A stretch of 64,000 nucleotides of DNA from Thermohalobaculum sp039822785 (GCA_039822785.1 JBCBMO010000007.1:263830-327829), one strand, 5' to 3'. Shown: positions 32,652 through 42,183, numbered from the stretch's first letter. Notes: a model not told the origin generated them from the sequence alone. Program-made: numbers and translations.

Positions 32652-34204
32652 AGCTCCAGCAGCAGGACGGCCGCGGCGGCGCCGAGCAGGAAGGCGATGG
32701 CCACGGGTCGGCTGAGCCCCAGCCCCGGAAACTGGCGGATAGCGACGTTCAACGGGCCGCGCAGGCGCTTGAGGCGGGCTTCCTCGGCCAGCATCACCAC
32801 CTCCTCCGCCACGCCGGGCAGGCGGGGGCCTAGGCGAGCGAGGACCATCAGCGTCTCCCGCGCGTCGCGGACGACCTGACGGGGCCCGAGGCGTTCGCGG
32901 ATCCAGGTCTCCACCACCGGGGCGGCGGCGCGCCAGATGTTGCATTTGGGATCGAGCGTCCGGGCCACGCCCTCGACCACCACCATCGTCCGCTGCAACA
33001 GCAAGAGCTCCGTGCGCGTCTCCATCCCGAAGCGCTCGGTCGTCTCGAGCAGATAGGCGAGCAGCCGCGCCATGGAGATACGGCTGACGTCCTGGCCGAA
33101 GATCGGCTCGGCGATGGAGCGAAGCGCGAGGGCGAAGGCCTCTACGTCGCGATCCGCCGGCACATAGCCCGCCTCGATATGCACCTCGGCAACCCGCCGG
33201 TAGTCGCGGTTGAGAAAGCCGTAGAGGATCTCAGCGAAATGGCGCCGGGTGATGGCATCCAGCCGGCCCATGATCCCGAAATCCAGCGCGATGATCCCCG
33301 CCTTGTCGTCCAGCCGCAGGTTCCCCTGGTGCATGTCGCCATGAAAGAACCCGTCGCGCAGCGCGTGGTTGAGGAAGGTGCGCAGCAGCCGCTCGGCCAG
33401 CTCGGGCAGGTCGACGCCGCGCTCGGACAGGATGTCGGGATCGAGCGGGACGCCCTCCACCCATTCCAGCGTCAGGACCCGCCGGCCGGTGCCGTCCCAA
33501 TAGACCGAGGGCACGCGGAACTGGGGATCGTCGGCGGTGTTGTCGCGGAACTGGCTGGCGTGGGCGGCCTCCAGGCGCAGGTCGAGTTCCTCGAGCACCA
33601 CACTCTCGAAGTGGTGGACGACCTCCTGGGGGCGCAGGCGCCGGGCGAAGGGGGCGACCAGCTCGATGGTGCGGGCGATGAAGTAGAAGGCGCCGATGTC
33701 ACGGCGGAACTGCGCGGCGACGTTGGGGCGGAGGACTTTGACCGCCACCTTCTCCCCGGTATCGCGCCAGATCGCGGGGTGCACCTGGGCGATGGAGGCG
33801 GCGGCAACCGGTGGGCCGAGGTCATCGATGAGCGACCAGACCTCCGAGCCCAGCTCCGACTCCAGCACCGCGCGGGCCTCCTCGATCGCGAAGGGCGGCA
33901 GGCTGTCCTGCAGCACACGGAGCTGCTTGGTGATGTCGCGGCCGACGATGTCGGGGCGGGTGGAGAGGATCTGGCCGAACTTGACGTAGGCCGGGCCCAT
34001 GGCCTGGCAGGCACGCGCCACGGGGGGCAGAGAGGGATCGCCCGAGGCGCCGAACAGGCCGAACACCCTGCCGAAGGCGCGGATCAGGCCACGGACCGGT
34101 CCCGGCAGCTCGAAGACCGACAGGATTTCGGCCAGCGCGCCCGTCCGCTCGAAGGTGGCGGCGGTGCGGAGCAGCCGCCAAAGATGCGATGGGGCGCGAA
34201 GCAT
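32648..34204 (-). CDS. ubiB: ubiquinone biosynthesis kinase-like protein UbiB
   Basis: Atypical ABC1/ADCK-family kinase-like protein needed for ubiquinone synthesis, membrane associated. 518 residues. KFGQILSTRPDIVG (the KxGQ motif), AAASIAQVHPA (the Ala-rich loop replacing the P-loop), VAVKVLRP, FFHGDMHQGNLRLDD and ALDFGIMGRLD are clear. Two hydrophobic segments at the extreme C-terminus (AIAFLLGAAAAVLLLEL) anchor it. Start 34204 is 8 bases past the ubiE stop, so ubiE-ubiB form an operon. Confidence 0.96.
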   Translation of the reverse strand: MLRAPSHLWRLLRTAATFERTGALAEILSVFELPGPVRGLIRAFGRVFGLFGASGDPSLPPVARACQAMGPAYVKFGQILSTRPDIVGRDITKQLRVLQDSLPPFAIEEARAVLESELGSEVWSLIDDLGPPVAAASIAQVHPAIWRDTGEKVAVKVLRPNVAAQFRRDIGAFYFIARTIELVAPFARRLRPQEVVHHFESVVLEELDLRLEAAHASQFRDNTADDPQFRVPSVYWDGTGRRVLTLEWVEGVPLDPDILSERGVDLPELAERLLRTFLNHALRDGFFHGDMHQGNLRLDDKAGIIALDFGIMGRLDAITRRHFAEILYGFLNRDYRRVAEVHIEAGYVPADRDVEAFALALRSIAEPIFGQDVSRISMARLLAYLLETTERFGMETRTELLLLQRTMVVVEGVARTLDPKCNIWRAAAPVVETWIRERLGPRQVVRDARETLMVLARLGPRLPGVAEEVVMLAEEARLKRLRGPLNVAIRQFPGLGLSRPVAIAFLLGAAAAVLLLEL

Positions 34205-34211
34205 TGGGGGC

Positions 34212-34997
34212 TCAGAGCCGCCAGCCGGAATGCATGGCGGCGACACCCAGGGTCATGTTGCGGTGGCTGACGCGGCCAAAGCCCGCAGCGCGGACCATGG
34301 CCTCGAACCGATGCTGGTCGGGAAAGCGGCGGATGCTCTCCACCAGGTACTGATAGCTGTCGCGGTCGCCGGTGACCGCCTGGCCCATGCGCGGGATCAC
34401 GCCGTAGCTGTAGGCGTCGTAGGCGGCGCGCAGGGCCGGGGGCGTCACCCGGCTGAACTCCAGGCACAGGAAGCGGCCACCGGGCTTCAGCACGCGATAG
34501 GCCTCGGCCAGCGCGTCCTCCGGCCGGGTCACGTTGCGGATGCCGAAGGCGATGGTGAAGGCATCGAAGCTACGATCCGGGAACGGAAGCGCCATGGCGT
34601 CGCCGCAGACCCAGTCGATCCCCTGCAGGCCTTGCGTCTGGGCGCGCCGCTCCCCCTCGACCAGCATTTCCTGGGTGAGGTCCAGGACGGTGATCTCTCC
34701 CTCGAACTGCCCCCGGCGCTGCATTGCGCGGTGGATCCGGAAGGCGATGTCGCCGGTGCCGCCGGCCACGTCCAGCACGCGCCAGCCGGGGCGCGGGGCG
34801 AGCCAAGCGACCATCTGGTCCTTCCACAGCCGATGCACGCCGCCCGACATGATGTCGTTCATCAGGTCATAGCGCGCCGCGACCGAGGAGAAGACGCCGC
34901 GCACGCGCCCGGCCTTCTCCGCCTCGGGGATGGTCTCGGCCCCGAAGTGCGTGGTGCGCTCGGTCTCGGTCGGATCGGTGGGGTGGGTGTCGCTCAT
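34212..34997 (-). CDS. ubiE: demethylmenaquinone/2-methoxy-6-polyprenylbenzoquinol C-methyltransferase
   Basis: SAM-dependent C-methylation in ubiquinone synthesis. 261 residues. FGAETIPEAEKAGRVRGVFSSVAARYDLMNDIMSGGVHRLWK is the UbiE N-terminal signature; motif I VLDVAGGTGDIAFR and AFGIRNVTRPEDAL (signature 2) follow. Start at 34997 (MSDTHPTDPT); a longer open frame reaches 35099 but overlaps the divergent acetyltransferase promoter. First gene of ubiE-ubiB. Confidence 0.97.
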   Translation of the reverse strand: MSDTHPTDPTETERTTHFGAETIPEAEKAGRVRGVFSSVAARYDLMNDIMSGGVHRLWKDQMVAWLAPRPGWRVLDVAGGTGDIAFRIHRAMQRRGQFEGEITVLDLTQEMLVEGERRAQTQGLQGIDWVCGDAMALPFPDRSFDAFTIAFGIRNVTRPEDALAEAYRVLKPGGRFLCLEFSRVTPPALRAAYDAYSYGVIPRMGQAVTGDRDSYQYLVESIRRFPDQHRFEAMVRAAGFGRVSHRNMTLGVAAMHSGWRL

Positions 34998-35097
34998 GCG
35001 GCGCACAATAGCGCTCGCGCGCCTTAGGGGAACGGGGCGCGGCGCCGATGCGGCCAAAAGCGTTGAATGTGTTCTGTCCGCTGCGCCAAGAAGGGGC

Positions 35098-35628
35098 ATG
35101 GCCCCGCAGCCGATGATCCGTGCCGCAAGGCCGGAGGACGCGCTCGCGCTCGACGCGCTCTACGCCGCGAGCTTTGCGGAGGAAGACCTGCGCCCTGTGG
35201 TACGCGCCCTCTCGACCACTGGCGGGGTGCTCTCTCTCGTCGCGGTGGTGGATGCGGCGGTGGCGGGCCATATCGCCTTTACACCCTGCGGGCTGGCCGG
35301 GGCGCAGGATGCGCCGCAGGTCTGCCTGTTAGCCCCCTTCGCCGTGGCGCCGGCCCTGCAGTGGCAGGGCATCGGGCGTCGACTGCTGGAGGCGGGGTTG
35401 GCCCGGGTGGCAGCGGCCGGGGCCGTCAGGGTCTTCGTCCTCGGCGATCCGGCGCTCTACGGTCGCTTCGGCTTTGCCGCCGAGCACGCGGTTGCGCCGC
35501 CCTACCCCCTGCCGCGGGAATGGGACGGCGCCTGGCAGTCGCGTGCCCTCGGCGAGGGCGGGGCGGTCGGGCCGGGCAGGCTCAGCGTGCCCGCCCCCTG
35601 GCGCGATCCGGCGCTCTGGGCACCTTAG
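35098..35628 (+). CDS. GNAT N-acetyltransferase, YhbS-like
   Basis: 176 residues. Opens MIRAARPEDALALDALYAASF; the acetyl-CoA loop is VAPALQWQGIGRRLLEAGLA (Q-x-x-G-x-G), followed by VFVLGDPALYGRFGFAAEHA, typical of the YhbS branch (predicted N-acetyltransferases). Substrate unknown. AAGGGG precedes ATG 35098; ATG at 35113 is possible. Divergent from ubiE; convergent with the membrane protein gene, overlapping stops by 4 bases (TTAG). Confidence 0.88.
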   Translation: MAPQPMIRAARPEDALALDALYAASFAEEDLRPVVRALSTTGGVLSLVAVVDAAVAGHIAFTPCGLAGAQDAPQVCLLAPFAVAPALQWQGIGRRLLEAGLARVAAAGAVRVFVLGDPALYGRFGFAAEHAVAPPYPLPREWDGAWQSRALGEGGAVGPGRLSVPAPWRDPALWAP

Positions 35629-36182
35629 CGCAGGCCGAAGCCACGGGCGCCGGCGGCGATGCCGAGGCCGAGCAGCACATGGCCGATGAAGGAGCCCGGC
35701 GGCAGCCCGGTCCACTGGGTGATCGAGGACCAGCCGAAGAACGGCGGGAAGCCCGCCACCAGGTGGCCCATGATGTAGCCGGCGAAGACGAAGAGCACCG
35801 CGCCGTAGCCAAGCCCGACGACCCAGAAGGGCACCGCCGGCAGCACCGCGTTCTTGATCGGCCGGGCGACCAGCAGATAGCCGAGCGGGTAGCCGATGAA
35901 GGCCGCGCCGAAGTGCGCCACCTCGGCGATGCCGCGGGCGGTCAGGAAACCGAAGAGCGGCGCCTCGGCGGTATAGGCGTTGATGCCAAAGAGCTGGTTG
36001 AGCGAGGCGCGCGCCAGGCCGATCGGCCCGTCGAGCGGAAAGTTGCCGGTGGTCGCCGGGGCGCCGAAGCGGATCCAAAGCTCCCAGAACGCGAGGCCGA
36101 CGAAGCCTGCGATCAGGACTGTGAGGACATGGCGAAGGGGGGCCGGCAGGGCGGTTTCGTGGGGCGCGGGGATGGCGGTCAT
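35625..36182 (-). CDS. membrane protein of unknown function
   Basis: 185 residues, not recognised. About five hydrophobic segments: roughly 18-38, 82-104, 112-140 and 160-182, with a longer external loop (about 40-80) containing FGAPATTGNFPLDGPIGLARASLNQ. Gly/Phe-rich helices. Start at 36182 is supported by AGGAGGGAACG. Stands alone on the minus strand between the acetyltransferase and mutM; no functional hint from neighbours. Confidence 0.8.
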   Translation of the reverse strand: MTAIPAPHETALPAPLRHVLTVLIAGFVGLAFWELWIRFGAPATTGNFPLDGPIGLARASLNQLFGINAYTAEAPLFGFLTARGIAEVAHFGAAFIGYPLGYLLVARPIKNAVLPAVPFWVVGLGYGAVLFVFAGYIMGHLVAGFPPFFGWSSITQWTGLPPGSFIGHVLLGLGIAAGARGFGLR

Positions 36183-36355
36183 CGTTCCCTCCTGGGATGT
36201 TGGGTCTCTGGGGCGGGGGCTTGGTGGGGCCGGTCCCGCCTCTCGCCGCCACATGGGGGTGACGTTTGCGGAAAGTCGGTGTTGTTGCATGGCCCTCACG
36301 GCGGTGTCACAGCACGTGAGAGTGGTGAAACGTTCAGCTTGGCAACGGAGCGACG

Positions 36356-37222
36356 ATGCCGGAACTGCCCGAGGTCGAGACCGTGAAGCGCGGGTTGGAG
36401 CCGGTACTGCTGGGCGCCAGGCTGGTCCATGCGGAGGCCCGGCGCCCCGACCTGCGCTGGCCCCTGCCGGAGCGCTTCGCCGAGCGTCTATCTGGGCGGC
36501 GGGTCGACACCCTGGGGCGGCGCTCGAAGTACATCCTGGCGGGGCTGGACGACGGGACAACCTGGATCGTGCACCTCGGCATGTCCGGGCGCATCCTGAT
36601 CGGGACCACGGCGCCGGCGCTGGTGGGCAGCTTCGTGCACGGCACGGGCGCGGAGAAAGAGAGCGTCCACGACCATGTGGTCGTCGAGACCGATGGCGGG
36701 GCGCGCATCGTCTACAACGATGCCCGGCGGTTTGGGGCAATGGACCTCTGGCCGACGGCGACGATCACGGCGCATCCCTGGCTGGCGTCGCTGGGGCCGG
36801 AGCCGCTCGGCAACGACTTCTCCGGCGCCACGCTGGCTGCGCGCCTGGCGGGCAAGGCGACGCCGATCAAGGCCGCGCTGCTCGATCAGCGGGTGGTGGC
36901 GGGGCTCGGCAACATCTACGTCTGCGAGGCCCTGTTCCGCGCGGGCATCCATCCCCGGCGGATCGCGAGCACGATCTCGCGCCCCAGGATCGAACGGCTG
37001 GCCAGCGAGATTCGCGACACCCTGCAGGAGGCGATCGCCGCCGGCGGCTCATCCTTGCGCGATTACGTCCACACCGACGGGGACCTCGGCTACTTCCAGC
37101 ACAGTTTCCGCGTCTATGGCCGCGAGGGCGAGGCCTGTCGGCGCGAGGGATGCACCGGCCGTGTCCTGCGCATCGTGCAGTCGGGGCGCTCGACTTTCTA
37201 CTGCTCGCGCTGCCAGCGCTGA
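36356..37222 (+). CDS. mutM: formamidopyrimidine-DNA glycosylase (Fpg)
   Basis: Removes 8-oxoguanine and Fapy lesions from DNA. 288 residues. N-terminal PELPEVET (Pro1 nucleophile after Met removal, Glu2), RRSKYIL with the conserved Lys, LGMSGRI, VYNDARRFG, and LLDQRVVAGLGNIYVCEALF helix-two-turn-helix. The C-terminal zinc finger ACRREGC...FYCSRCQR is complete. Family-standard start. Head of the mutM-echA-rpsT-dnaA order seen in Rhodobacterales. Confidence 0.97.
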   Translation: MPELPEVETVKRGLEPVLLGARLVHAEARRPDLRWPLPERFAERLSGRRVDTLGRRSKYILAGLDDGTTWIVHLGMSGRILIGTTAPALVGSFVHGTGAEKESVHDHVVVETDGGARIVYNDARRFGAMDLWPTATITAHPWLASLGPEPLGNDFSGATLAARLAGKATPIKAALLDQRVVAGLGNIYVCEALFRAGIHPRRIASTISRPRIERLASEIRDTLQEAIAAGGSSLRDYVHTDGDLGYFQHSFRVYGREGEACRREGCTGRVLRIVQSGRSTFYCSRCQR

Positions 37223-37310
37223 CGTTGCGTTTCCACGCTGCGAGGTTGATCGCCGCAGAGGGCGCGGTTACACGGCGCGGGCTCAGACCGAAGCGACCGC
37301 GGGGCGGATC

Positions 37311-38087
37311 ATGGCCTATGAGAATATCATCGTGGAGAAGCGCGAACACGTCGCGTTGATCCGGCTGAACCGCCCAAGCGCGATGAATGCCTTGAATAGC
37401 GCGCTGATGCGCGAATTAGGCATGGCGCTGGAAAAGGCCGATTCCGACGACGAGGTCGGCGCCATTGTCCTCACCGGCAACGAGAAGGCCTTTGCCGCCG
37501 GTGCCGACATCAAGGAGATGCGCGAGAAGACCTTCGTCGATGTCTACCGCGAGGATTTCATCACCGCGGAGTGGGAGACGGTCACCCAGATCCGCAAGCC
37601 GGTGATCGCCGCGGTGCAGGGCTATGCGCTTGGCGGAGGTTGCGAGCTTGCGATGATGTGCGACTTCATTGTCGCCGCGGACAACGCGAAGTTCGGCCAG
37701 CCAGAGATCAACCTCGGGGTCATGCCCGGCGCGGGCGGATCGCAGCGGCTGACGCGCTTTGTGGGCAAGTCCAAAGCGATGGACATGAACCTGACGGGCC
37801 GCTTCATGGATGCCGAGGAGGCCGAGCGCTCGGGCCTGGTCAGCCGGCTGTTCCCGGCGGACAAGCTGGTCGACGAGGCGATGGCCATCGCGGGCAAGAT
37901 CGCCGCCAAGGCGCCGCTCGCGGTCATGGCGACCAAGGAGGCCGTGGACCGCGCCTATGAGACGACCCTGTCCGAGGGCGTGCGCTTTGAGCGGCGCCTT
38001 TTCCACGCGCTCTTCGCCACCGAGGACCGAGTCGAGGGCATGGATGCTTTCGCCGAAAAGCGCACCCCGAATTTCCGCGGCCGTTAG
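37311..38087 (+). CDS. enoyl-CoA hydratase/isomerase family protein
   Basis: 258 residues, crotonase fold. Oxyanion-hole residues in AFAAGADIKEM and GYALGGGCELAMMCDFIVAADNAKFGQPEINLGVMPGAGGSQRL, which holds both catalytic glutamates of true hydratases. The short-chain (PaaF/FadB1x) type fits fatty-acid or amino-acid catabolism; the conserved location by mutM and rpsT says nothing of substrate. Start MAYENIIVEKREHVALI at 37311 is standard; a longer open frame overlaps mutM. Confidence 0.94.
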   Translation: MAYENIIVEKREHVALIRLNRPSAMNALNSALMRELGMALEKADSDDEVGAIVLTGNEKAFAAGADIKEMREKTFVDVYREDFITAEWETVTQIRKPVIAAVQGYALGGGCELAMMCDFIVAADNAKFGQPEINLGVMPGAGGSQRLTRFVGKSKAMDMNLTGRFMDAEEAERSGLVSRLFPADKLVDEAMAIAGKIAAKAPLAVMATKEAVDRAYETTLSEGVRFERRLFHALFATEDRVEGMDAFAEKRTPNFRGR

Positions 38088-38165
38088 GGCGCTCAGCGAG
38101 TTGACGCCTCGCGGCGGATCGGGTAGGTCCCGCGCCTCTAATCACATTGGAACGGTTCGGAAGTC

Positions 38166-38432
38166 ATGGCCAACTCGCCGCAGGCACGCAAACGCGTCCG
38201 TCAGATCGCAAAGCGGACTGCTGTCAACACGATGCGCCGCTCGCGCGTGCGCACCTTCATCCGCAAGGTCGAGGAGGCGATCGCCGCCGGCGATCAGACG
38301 CAGGCGCTGCAAGCGCTAAAGGCGGCGCAGCCCGAGATCATGCGCGGCGCGTCCAACGGCATTCTGCACAAGAATACAGCAAGCCGTAAGGTTTCGCGCC
38401 TGCACCAGCGCATTGCTAAGCTGGCCAACTGA
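38166..38432 (+). CDS. rpsT: 30S ribosomal protein S20
   Basis: 88 residues, basic and helical: MANSPQARKRVRQIAKRT opening and the C-terminal ILHKNTASRKVSRLHQRIAKL are the S20 signatures. Binds 16S rRNA early in 30S assembly. Upstream, TTGACG at 38101 and TAGGTC 17 bases later form a plausible promoter. Codons and base use are less GC-biased than in neighbours, usual for a ribosomal gene. Confidence 0.98.
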   Translation: MANSPQARKRVRQIAKRTAVNTMRRSRVRTFIRKVEEAIAAGDQTQALQALKAAQPEIMRGASNGILHKNTASRKVSRLHQRIAKLAN

Positions 38433-38799
38433 CCACCGCAATTTTGTAAGCCTTGCAGCACTCTGGGGATCGACCCTCAGGGTGATTGTTTCATTTTGGT
38501 GAAATTTATATATCCGACACAAAATCGAGATGTTCGCTAAACGTGCCCGTTGATGCGGCGCAGGGCGCTCTCTTAGACTGCCGCCATCGTAGTGAATCGA
38601 GAAGAGTGTGCCGATTATAGTGGCGCAACTTTGTCATGCGAAAGAACTTCCACAAGCATCGAATCGAATAGGAGCGGACTGCATCAGCACTTCGTCTTCA
38701 GCAACTTAATTTTCTACTAACACCGGGTCGAAAATCCTTTGCGGCGAATCCGCCCCCCGGCTTAAGCCCTTCGATCACGGACGGGAGGGAACAGCGACC
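38433..38799 (+). other. AT-richer 367-base gap between rpsT and the rhodanese gene
   Basis: No gene supported. Clearly lower GC than the rest, with runs such as aaatttatatatcc near 38502-38515. It holds small stems ACCCT/AGGGT (38473-38483) and TTTCA/TGAAA (38489-38504), which may end rpsT transcription. Only one weak DnaA-box-like site (acttccaca, 38646-38654, 6 of 9 matches to TTATCCACA) was found, so it is not called an origin. Confidence 0.45.
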
Positions 38800-39267
38800 A
38801 TGATGCCGGCGCGGGCGCGGATCGACGAGATGAATCCGGACGCAGCGTACACGCTGCTCTGCGAGGATGACTCGGTTCGGCTGGTCGATGTCCGCACCCG
38901 AGCGGAGTGGAGCTTCGTTGGTCTGCCCGACCTGATCGATGCCTCCAAGCGAGTTTGGCCGGTGGAGTGGGTGGTGTTTCCGACGATGATGCCCAACCCC
39001 GACTTCATGGCCCAGCTCACCGAATGCGCCGCCGCTGACGGCGGGATGCCGCGGCAGCTCCTGTTCATCTGCCGCTCCGGTGCGCGGTCGATGTCGGCGG
39101 CGCAGGCGGTGGCGCAGGCGGTGGCGGACGGCGGCTTTCGCGATGATGGCGCCCCCACGGTGCTGACCAATGTGGTCGAAGGCTTCGAGGGCGACATCAA
39201 CGGCGACGGGCACCGCGGCCGCCTCAATGGCTGGAAGGCACGCGGCCTACCCTGGCGACAGAACTGA
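38800..39267 (+). CDS. rhodanese-like domain protein
   Basis: 155 residues, single rhodanese domain. VRLVDVRTRAEWSFVGLPD is the CDC25/rhodanese opening and FICRSGARSMSAA carries the catalytic Cys91 in a six-residue loop, as in sulfur-transfer types. Cytoplasmic. GGGAGGGAAC precedes the ATG ATG start (38800/38803). Sits between rpsT and dnaA, 66 bases before dnaA; no sulfur-metabolism partner is adjacent. Confidence 0.9.
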   Translation: MMPARARIDEMNPDAAYTLLCEDDSVRLVDVRTRAEWSFVGLPDLIDASKRVWPVEWVVFPTMMPNPDFMAQLTECAAADGGMPRQLLFICRSGARSMSAAQAVAQAVADGGFRDDGAPTVLTNVVEGFEGDINGDGHRGRLNGWKARGLPWRQN

Positions 39268-39333
39268 GTTCACCACCGACCTGCCGATCTGAAGGGCTGG
39301 TCTCGGTCTTATACTATCAAGAGGACGCCGAAT

Positions 39334-40824
39334 ATGTTGACGCCGAGTTCCCCAACCGTTTCCGAGCACGTTCGCGGTACTGTCCCGCACGAGCTTTGGG
39401 GACGTGTTGTCGAGGGAATGAAGCGTGAAATCGGCGCCGAGGCGGTCGACCGTTGGCTGTCTGAGGTCTCGCTTGTCGCTGTGAATCACGACCTTGCCGT
39501 GTTGTCGGCGCCCACACGCTTTCTGGCCGATTGGGTCGAGCGCAGCTTTGGTGAGCAGCTGTTGCGCGCCTTCGCCCCGCATATGCCCGCGATCCGCCGG
39601 GTCACCGTCGAAAGCGCGAGCGAGCGCAGCCCGGCCTGCGCGGCGACCAACGGCACGCCGGTCCTGCGCAGCGGCATCGAGACGCCCGAGTGGCGCACCG
39701 GCATCGTCACGGGCCTGTCCGGCGCCACCGCCACACGCGCCGCGCCGCTGCACCCCACGGGCGGCGCCAGCGGGATCGAGCCCTTGGAGGGCGCGCCGCT
39801 GGACCCGCGCTCGACCTTCGACAGCTTCGTGGTCGGCAAGTCGAACGAGATGGCCCATGCCGCCGCGCGCAGGGTGGCCGAGACCGCGGATGCGACCTTC
39901 AATCCGGTGTTCCTCCATGGTGGTGTCGGCCTCGGCAAGACCCACCTGATGCACGCCATCGCCTGGCACCTGCGCAGCACCCGGCCGGGCTGCCGCGTGG
40001 TCTATCTCTCGGCGGAGCAGTTCATGTACCGCTTCGTGCAGGCCATGCGCTCGCGCGAGACGATCGCCTTCAAGCAGCAGTTCCGCTCGGTCGATGTGCT
40101 GATGGTCGACGATGTGCAGTTCATCGCCGGCAAGGACAGCACGCAGGAAGAATTCTTCCATACCTTCAATGCTCTGGTCGATCAGAACAAGCAGATCGTC
40201 CTGTCTGCCGACAACTCCCCCGACCGGATCGAGGGGCTTGAGGAGCGCATTCGCAGCCGCCTGCAGTGGGGCCTGGTCGTCGATATCCACCCGGCGGACT
40301 ACGAGCTGCGCCTCGGCATCCTGCAGGCCAAGGCCGAGCAGGCGCTTGCGGCCCATCCCGGCGTCACGCTCGACCCCAAGGTGCTGGAGCTCTTGGCCCA
40401 GCGCATCTCCTCCAACGTTCGCGTGCTGGAGGGGGCGCTCACGCGGCTCTTCGCCTATGCCTCCTACACCAGCCGCCCGGTCGATCTGGAGCTGACGCGC
40501 GAGTGTCTGGTCGACCTGCTGCGCACCGCCGAGCGCAAGGTGACCATCGACGAGATCAAGCGCCGGGTGGCCGACCACTACAACCTGCGCCTCTCCGACC
40601 TCATCTCCGCCCGGCGCGCGCGCAACGTGGCCCGGCCGCGGCAGGTCGCCATGTATCTGGCCAAGACGCTGACCACCAAATCGCTGCCCGAGATCGGCCG
40701 CGGCTTCGGCGGGCGCGATCACACCACGGTGCTGCATGCGGTGCGCAAGATCGAGGATCTGGTGAAGGCTGACCTGCAGCTCTCCGAGGACGTGGAGATC
40801 CTGCGCCGCACGCTCGAGGCCTGA
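39334..40824 (+). CDS. dnaA: chromosomal replication initiator protein DnaA
   Basis: 496 residues. Domain I ELWGRVVEGMKREIGAEAVDRWLSEV (about 20-45), a variable linker rich in Ala/Thr/Pro (about 90-155, longer than in E. coli), the AAA+ domain with Walker A GGVGLGKTH and Walker B LMVDDVQF, and C-terminal domain IV with DnaA signature GRGFGGRDHTTVLHAVRKIE for DnaA-box binding. ATG 39334 is preceded by AAGAGGACG and a tatact -10-like box. Followed by dnaN in the usual order. Confidence 0.98.
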   Translation: MLTPSSPTVSEHVRGTVPHELWGRVVEGMKREIGAEAVDRWLSEVSLVAVNHDLAVLSAPTRFLADWVERSFGEQLLRAFAPHMPAIRRVTVESASERSPACAATNGTPVLRSGIETPEWRTGIVTGLSGATATRAAPLHPTGGASGIEPLEGAPLDPRSTFDSFVVGKSNEMAHAAARRVAETADATFNPVFLHGGVGLGKTHLMHAIAWHLRSTRPGCRVVYLSAEQFMYRFVQAMRSRETIAFKQQFRSVDVLMVDDVQFIAGKDSTQEEFFHTFNALVDQNKQIVLSADNSPDRIEGLEERIRSRLQWGLVVDIHPADYELRLGILQAKAEQALAAHPGVTLDPKVLELLAQRISSNVRVLEGALTRLFAYASYTSRPVDLELTRECLVDLLRTAERKVTIDEIKRRVADHYNLRLSDLISARRARNVARPRQVAMYLAKTLTTKSLPEIGRGFGGRDHTTVLHAVRKIEDLVKADLQLSEDVEILRRTLEA

Positions 40825-41003
40825 CCGACCCGCCACCGTTGGCGGTCGCCGACGCGCGTTTTCCCCCATGGGCACCTGTTTTTCCCCGCCTTGGCCCGTT
40901 GCACGGCATTGGCGTTGCGATAATCTGCGTGCCCCCGAGGGTGGTTTGGGGAAGACCAGGCGGGCCGCGATCGACGGCCCCTATCAGGCGGAGACGGCGT
41001 GCG

Positions 41004-42122
41004 ATGAGGGTGGCAATCGAGCGAGCGGCGCTCCTGAAGGCGATGAGCCGCGCCCAGGGCGTGGTGGAGCGCAAGAACACGATCCCGATCCTCGCCAATG
41101 TGCTGATGGAGGCGGAGGCAGGCCAGATCTCGTTGCGCGCGACCGACCTCGACATCGAGGTGATCGAGCGGCTGCCGGCCAACGTTGAGACCGCGGGGGC
41201 GACCACGGTCTCGGCGCAGCTTCTCCACGACATCGTCCGCAAACTGCCGGAGGGGGCGGAGGTTACGCTCGCGCTCGATCCGGGCTCAGGCCAGCTCCAC
41301 ATCTCCGCCGGGCGCTCACGCTTCAAGCTGGCGACGCTGCCGCGCGAGGATTTTCCGCTGATGGCCTCCAGCGAATATGCGGTGAGCTATGCGGCGCCGG
41401 CCCCGATCCTGCGCCGGCTGTTCGACAAGTCGAAGTTCGCGGTCTCGGTGGAGGAGACGCGCTACTATCTCAACGGCGTCTACCTGCATGTGGCGGACGA
41501 GGCCGGGGCGCCGCATCTGCGCGCGGTCGCCACCGACGGTCACCGCCTGGCGCGCATCGATGCCGACCTGCCGGAGGGGGCGGCGGGTGCGCCCGGCGTG
41601 ATCGTGCCGCGCAAGACCGTGGGTGAGCTTCGCAAGCTGCTTGATGACGATGAGGCCACCGTCCAGGTCTCGGTCAGCGAGACCAAGATCCGCTTTTCGG
41701 TGGGCCAGCTCGTGCTCACCTCCAAGGTGATCGACGGCTCCTTCCCCGACTACACGCGGGTGATCCCCACCAACAACACCCGCCGCTTGGAGGTCGATGC
41801 CGGCGAGTTCGCCCATGCGGTGGACCGGGTGGCGACGATCAGCCAGGAGCGGTCACGCGCCGTGAAGCTCGCCATGGACAGCGACCGCCTCTCCCTCTCG
41901 GTCAACGCGCCCGATGCCGGATCGGCGGCCGAGGAGATCAACGTCGCCTATCCGGACGAGCCCATGGAGATCGGCTTCAACGCCCGCTACCTGCTCGAGA
42001 TCGCGGGCCAGATCGACCGCGAAAACGCGGTGTTCCTCTTCGCCGACAGTGGCGCCCCCACCCTGGTGCGCGAGGGCGACGACCCATCCGCCGTCTACGT
42101 CGTCATGCCCATGCGCGTCTGA
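41004..42122 (+). CDS. dnaN: DNA polymerase III sliding clamp (beta subunit)
   Basis: 372 residues; dimeric ring clamp giving processivity to DNA polymerase III. Three repeated clamp domains. MRVAIERAALLKAMSRAQGVVERKNTIPILANVL opens the protein, VATDGHRLA and FPDYTRVIPTNNTR are conserved in the middle, and VYVVMPMRV is the standard C-terminus with the P-M-R end of the protein-binding cleft. Start has GGAG upstream; a longer frame to 40839 is not conserved. Separated from dnaA by 179 bases. Confidence 0.98.
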   Translation: MRVAIERAALLKAMSRAQGVVERKNTIPILANVLMEAEAGQISLRATDLDIEVIERLPANVETAGATTVSAQLLHDIVRKLPEGAEVTLALDPGSGQLHISAGRSRFKLATLPREDFPLMASSEYAVSYAAPAPILRRLFDKSKFAVSVEETRYYLNGVYLHVADEAGAPHLRAVATDGHRLARIDADLPEGAAGAPGVIVPRKTVGELRKLLDDDEATVQVSVSETKIRFSVGQLVLTSKVIDGSFPDYTRVIPTNNTRRLEVDAGEFAHAVDRVATISQERSRAVKLAMDSDRLSLSVNAPDAGSAAEEINVAYPDEPMEIGFNARYLLEIAGQIDRENAVFLFADSGAPTLVREGDDPSAVYVVMPMRV

Positions 42123-42183
42123 CGCCCTGCCACCAGACGCCCCCCTTCCACACTTCCCTACCCCCCGGCGAGAGGTGTGGCGG

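Noticed and set aside
38433..38799. Origin of replication in the AT-rich gap
   Set aside because: Only one weak DnaA-box match, no repeated 13-mers; not enough for an oriC call.
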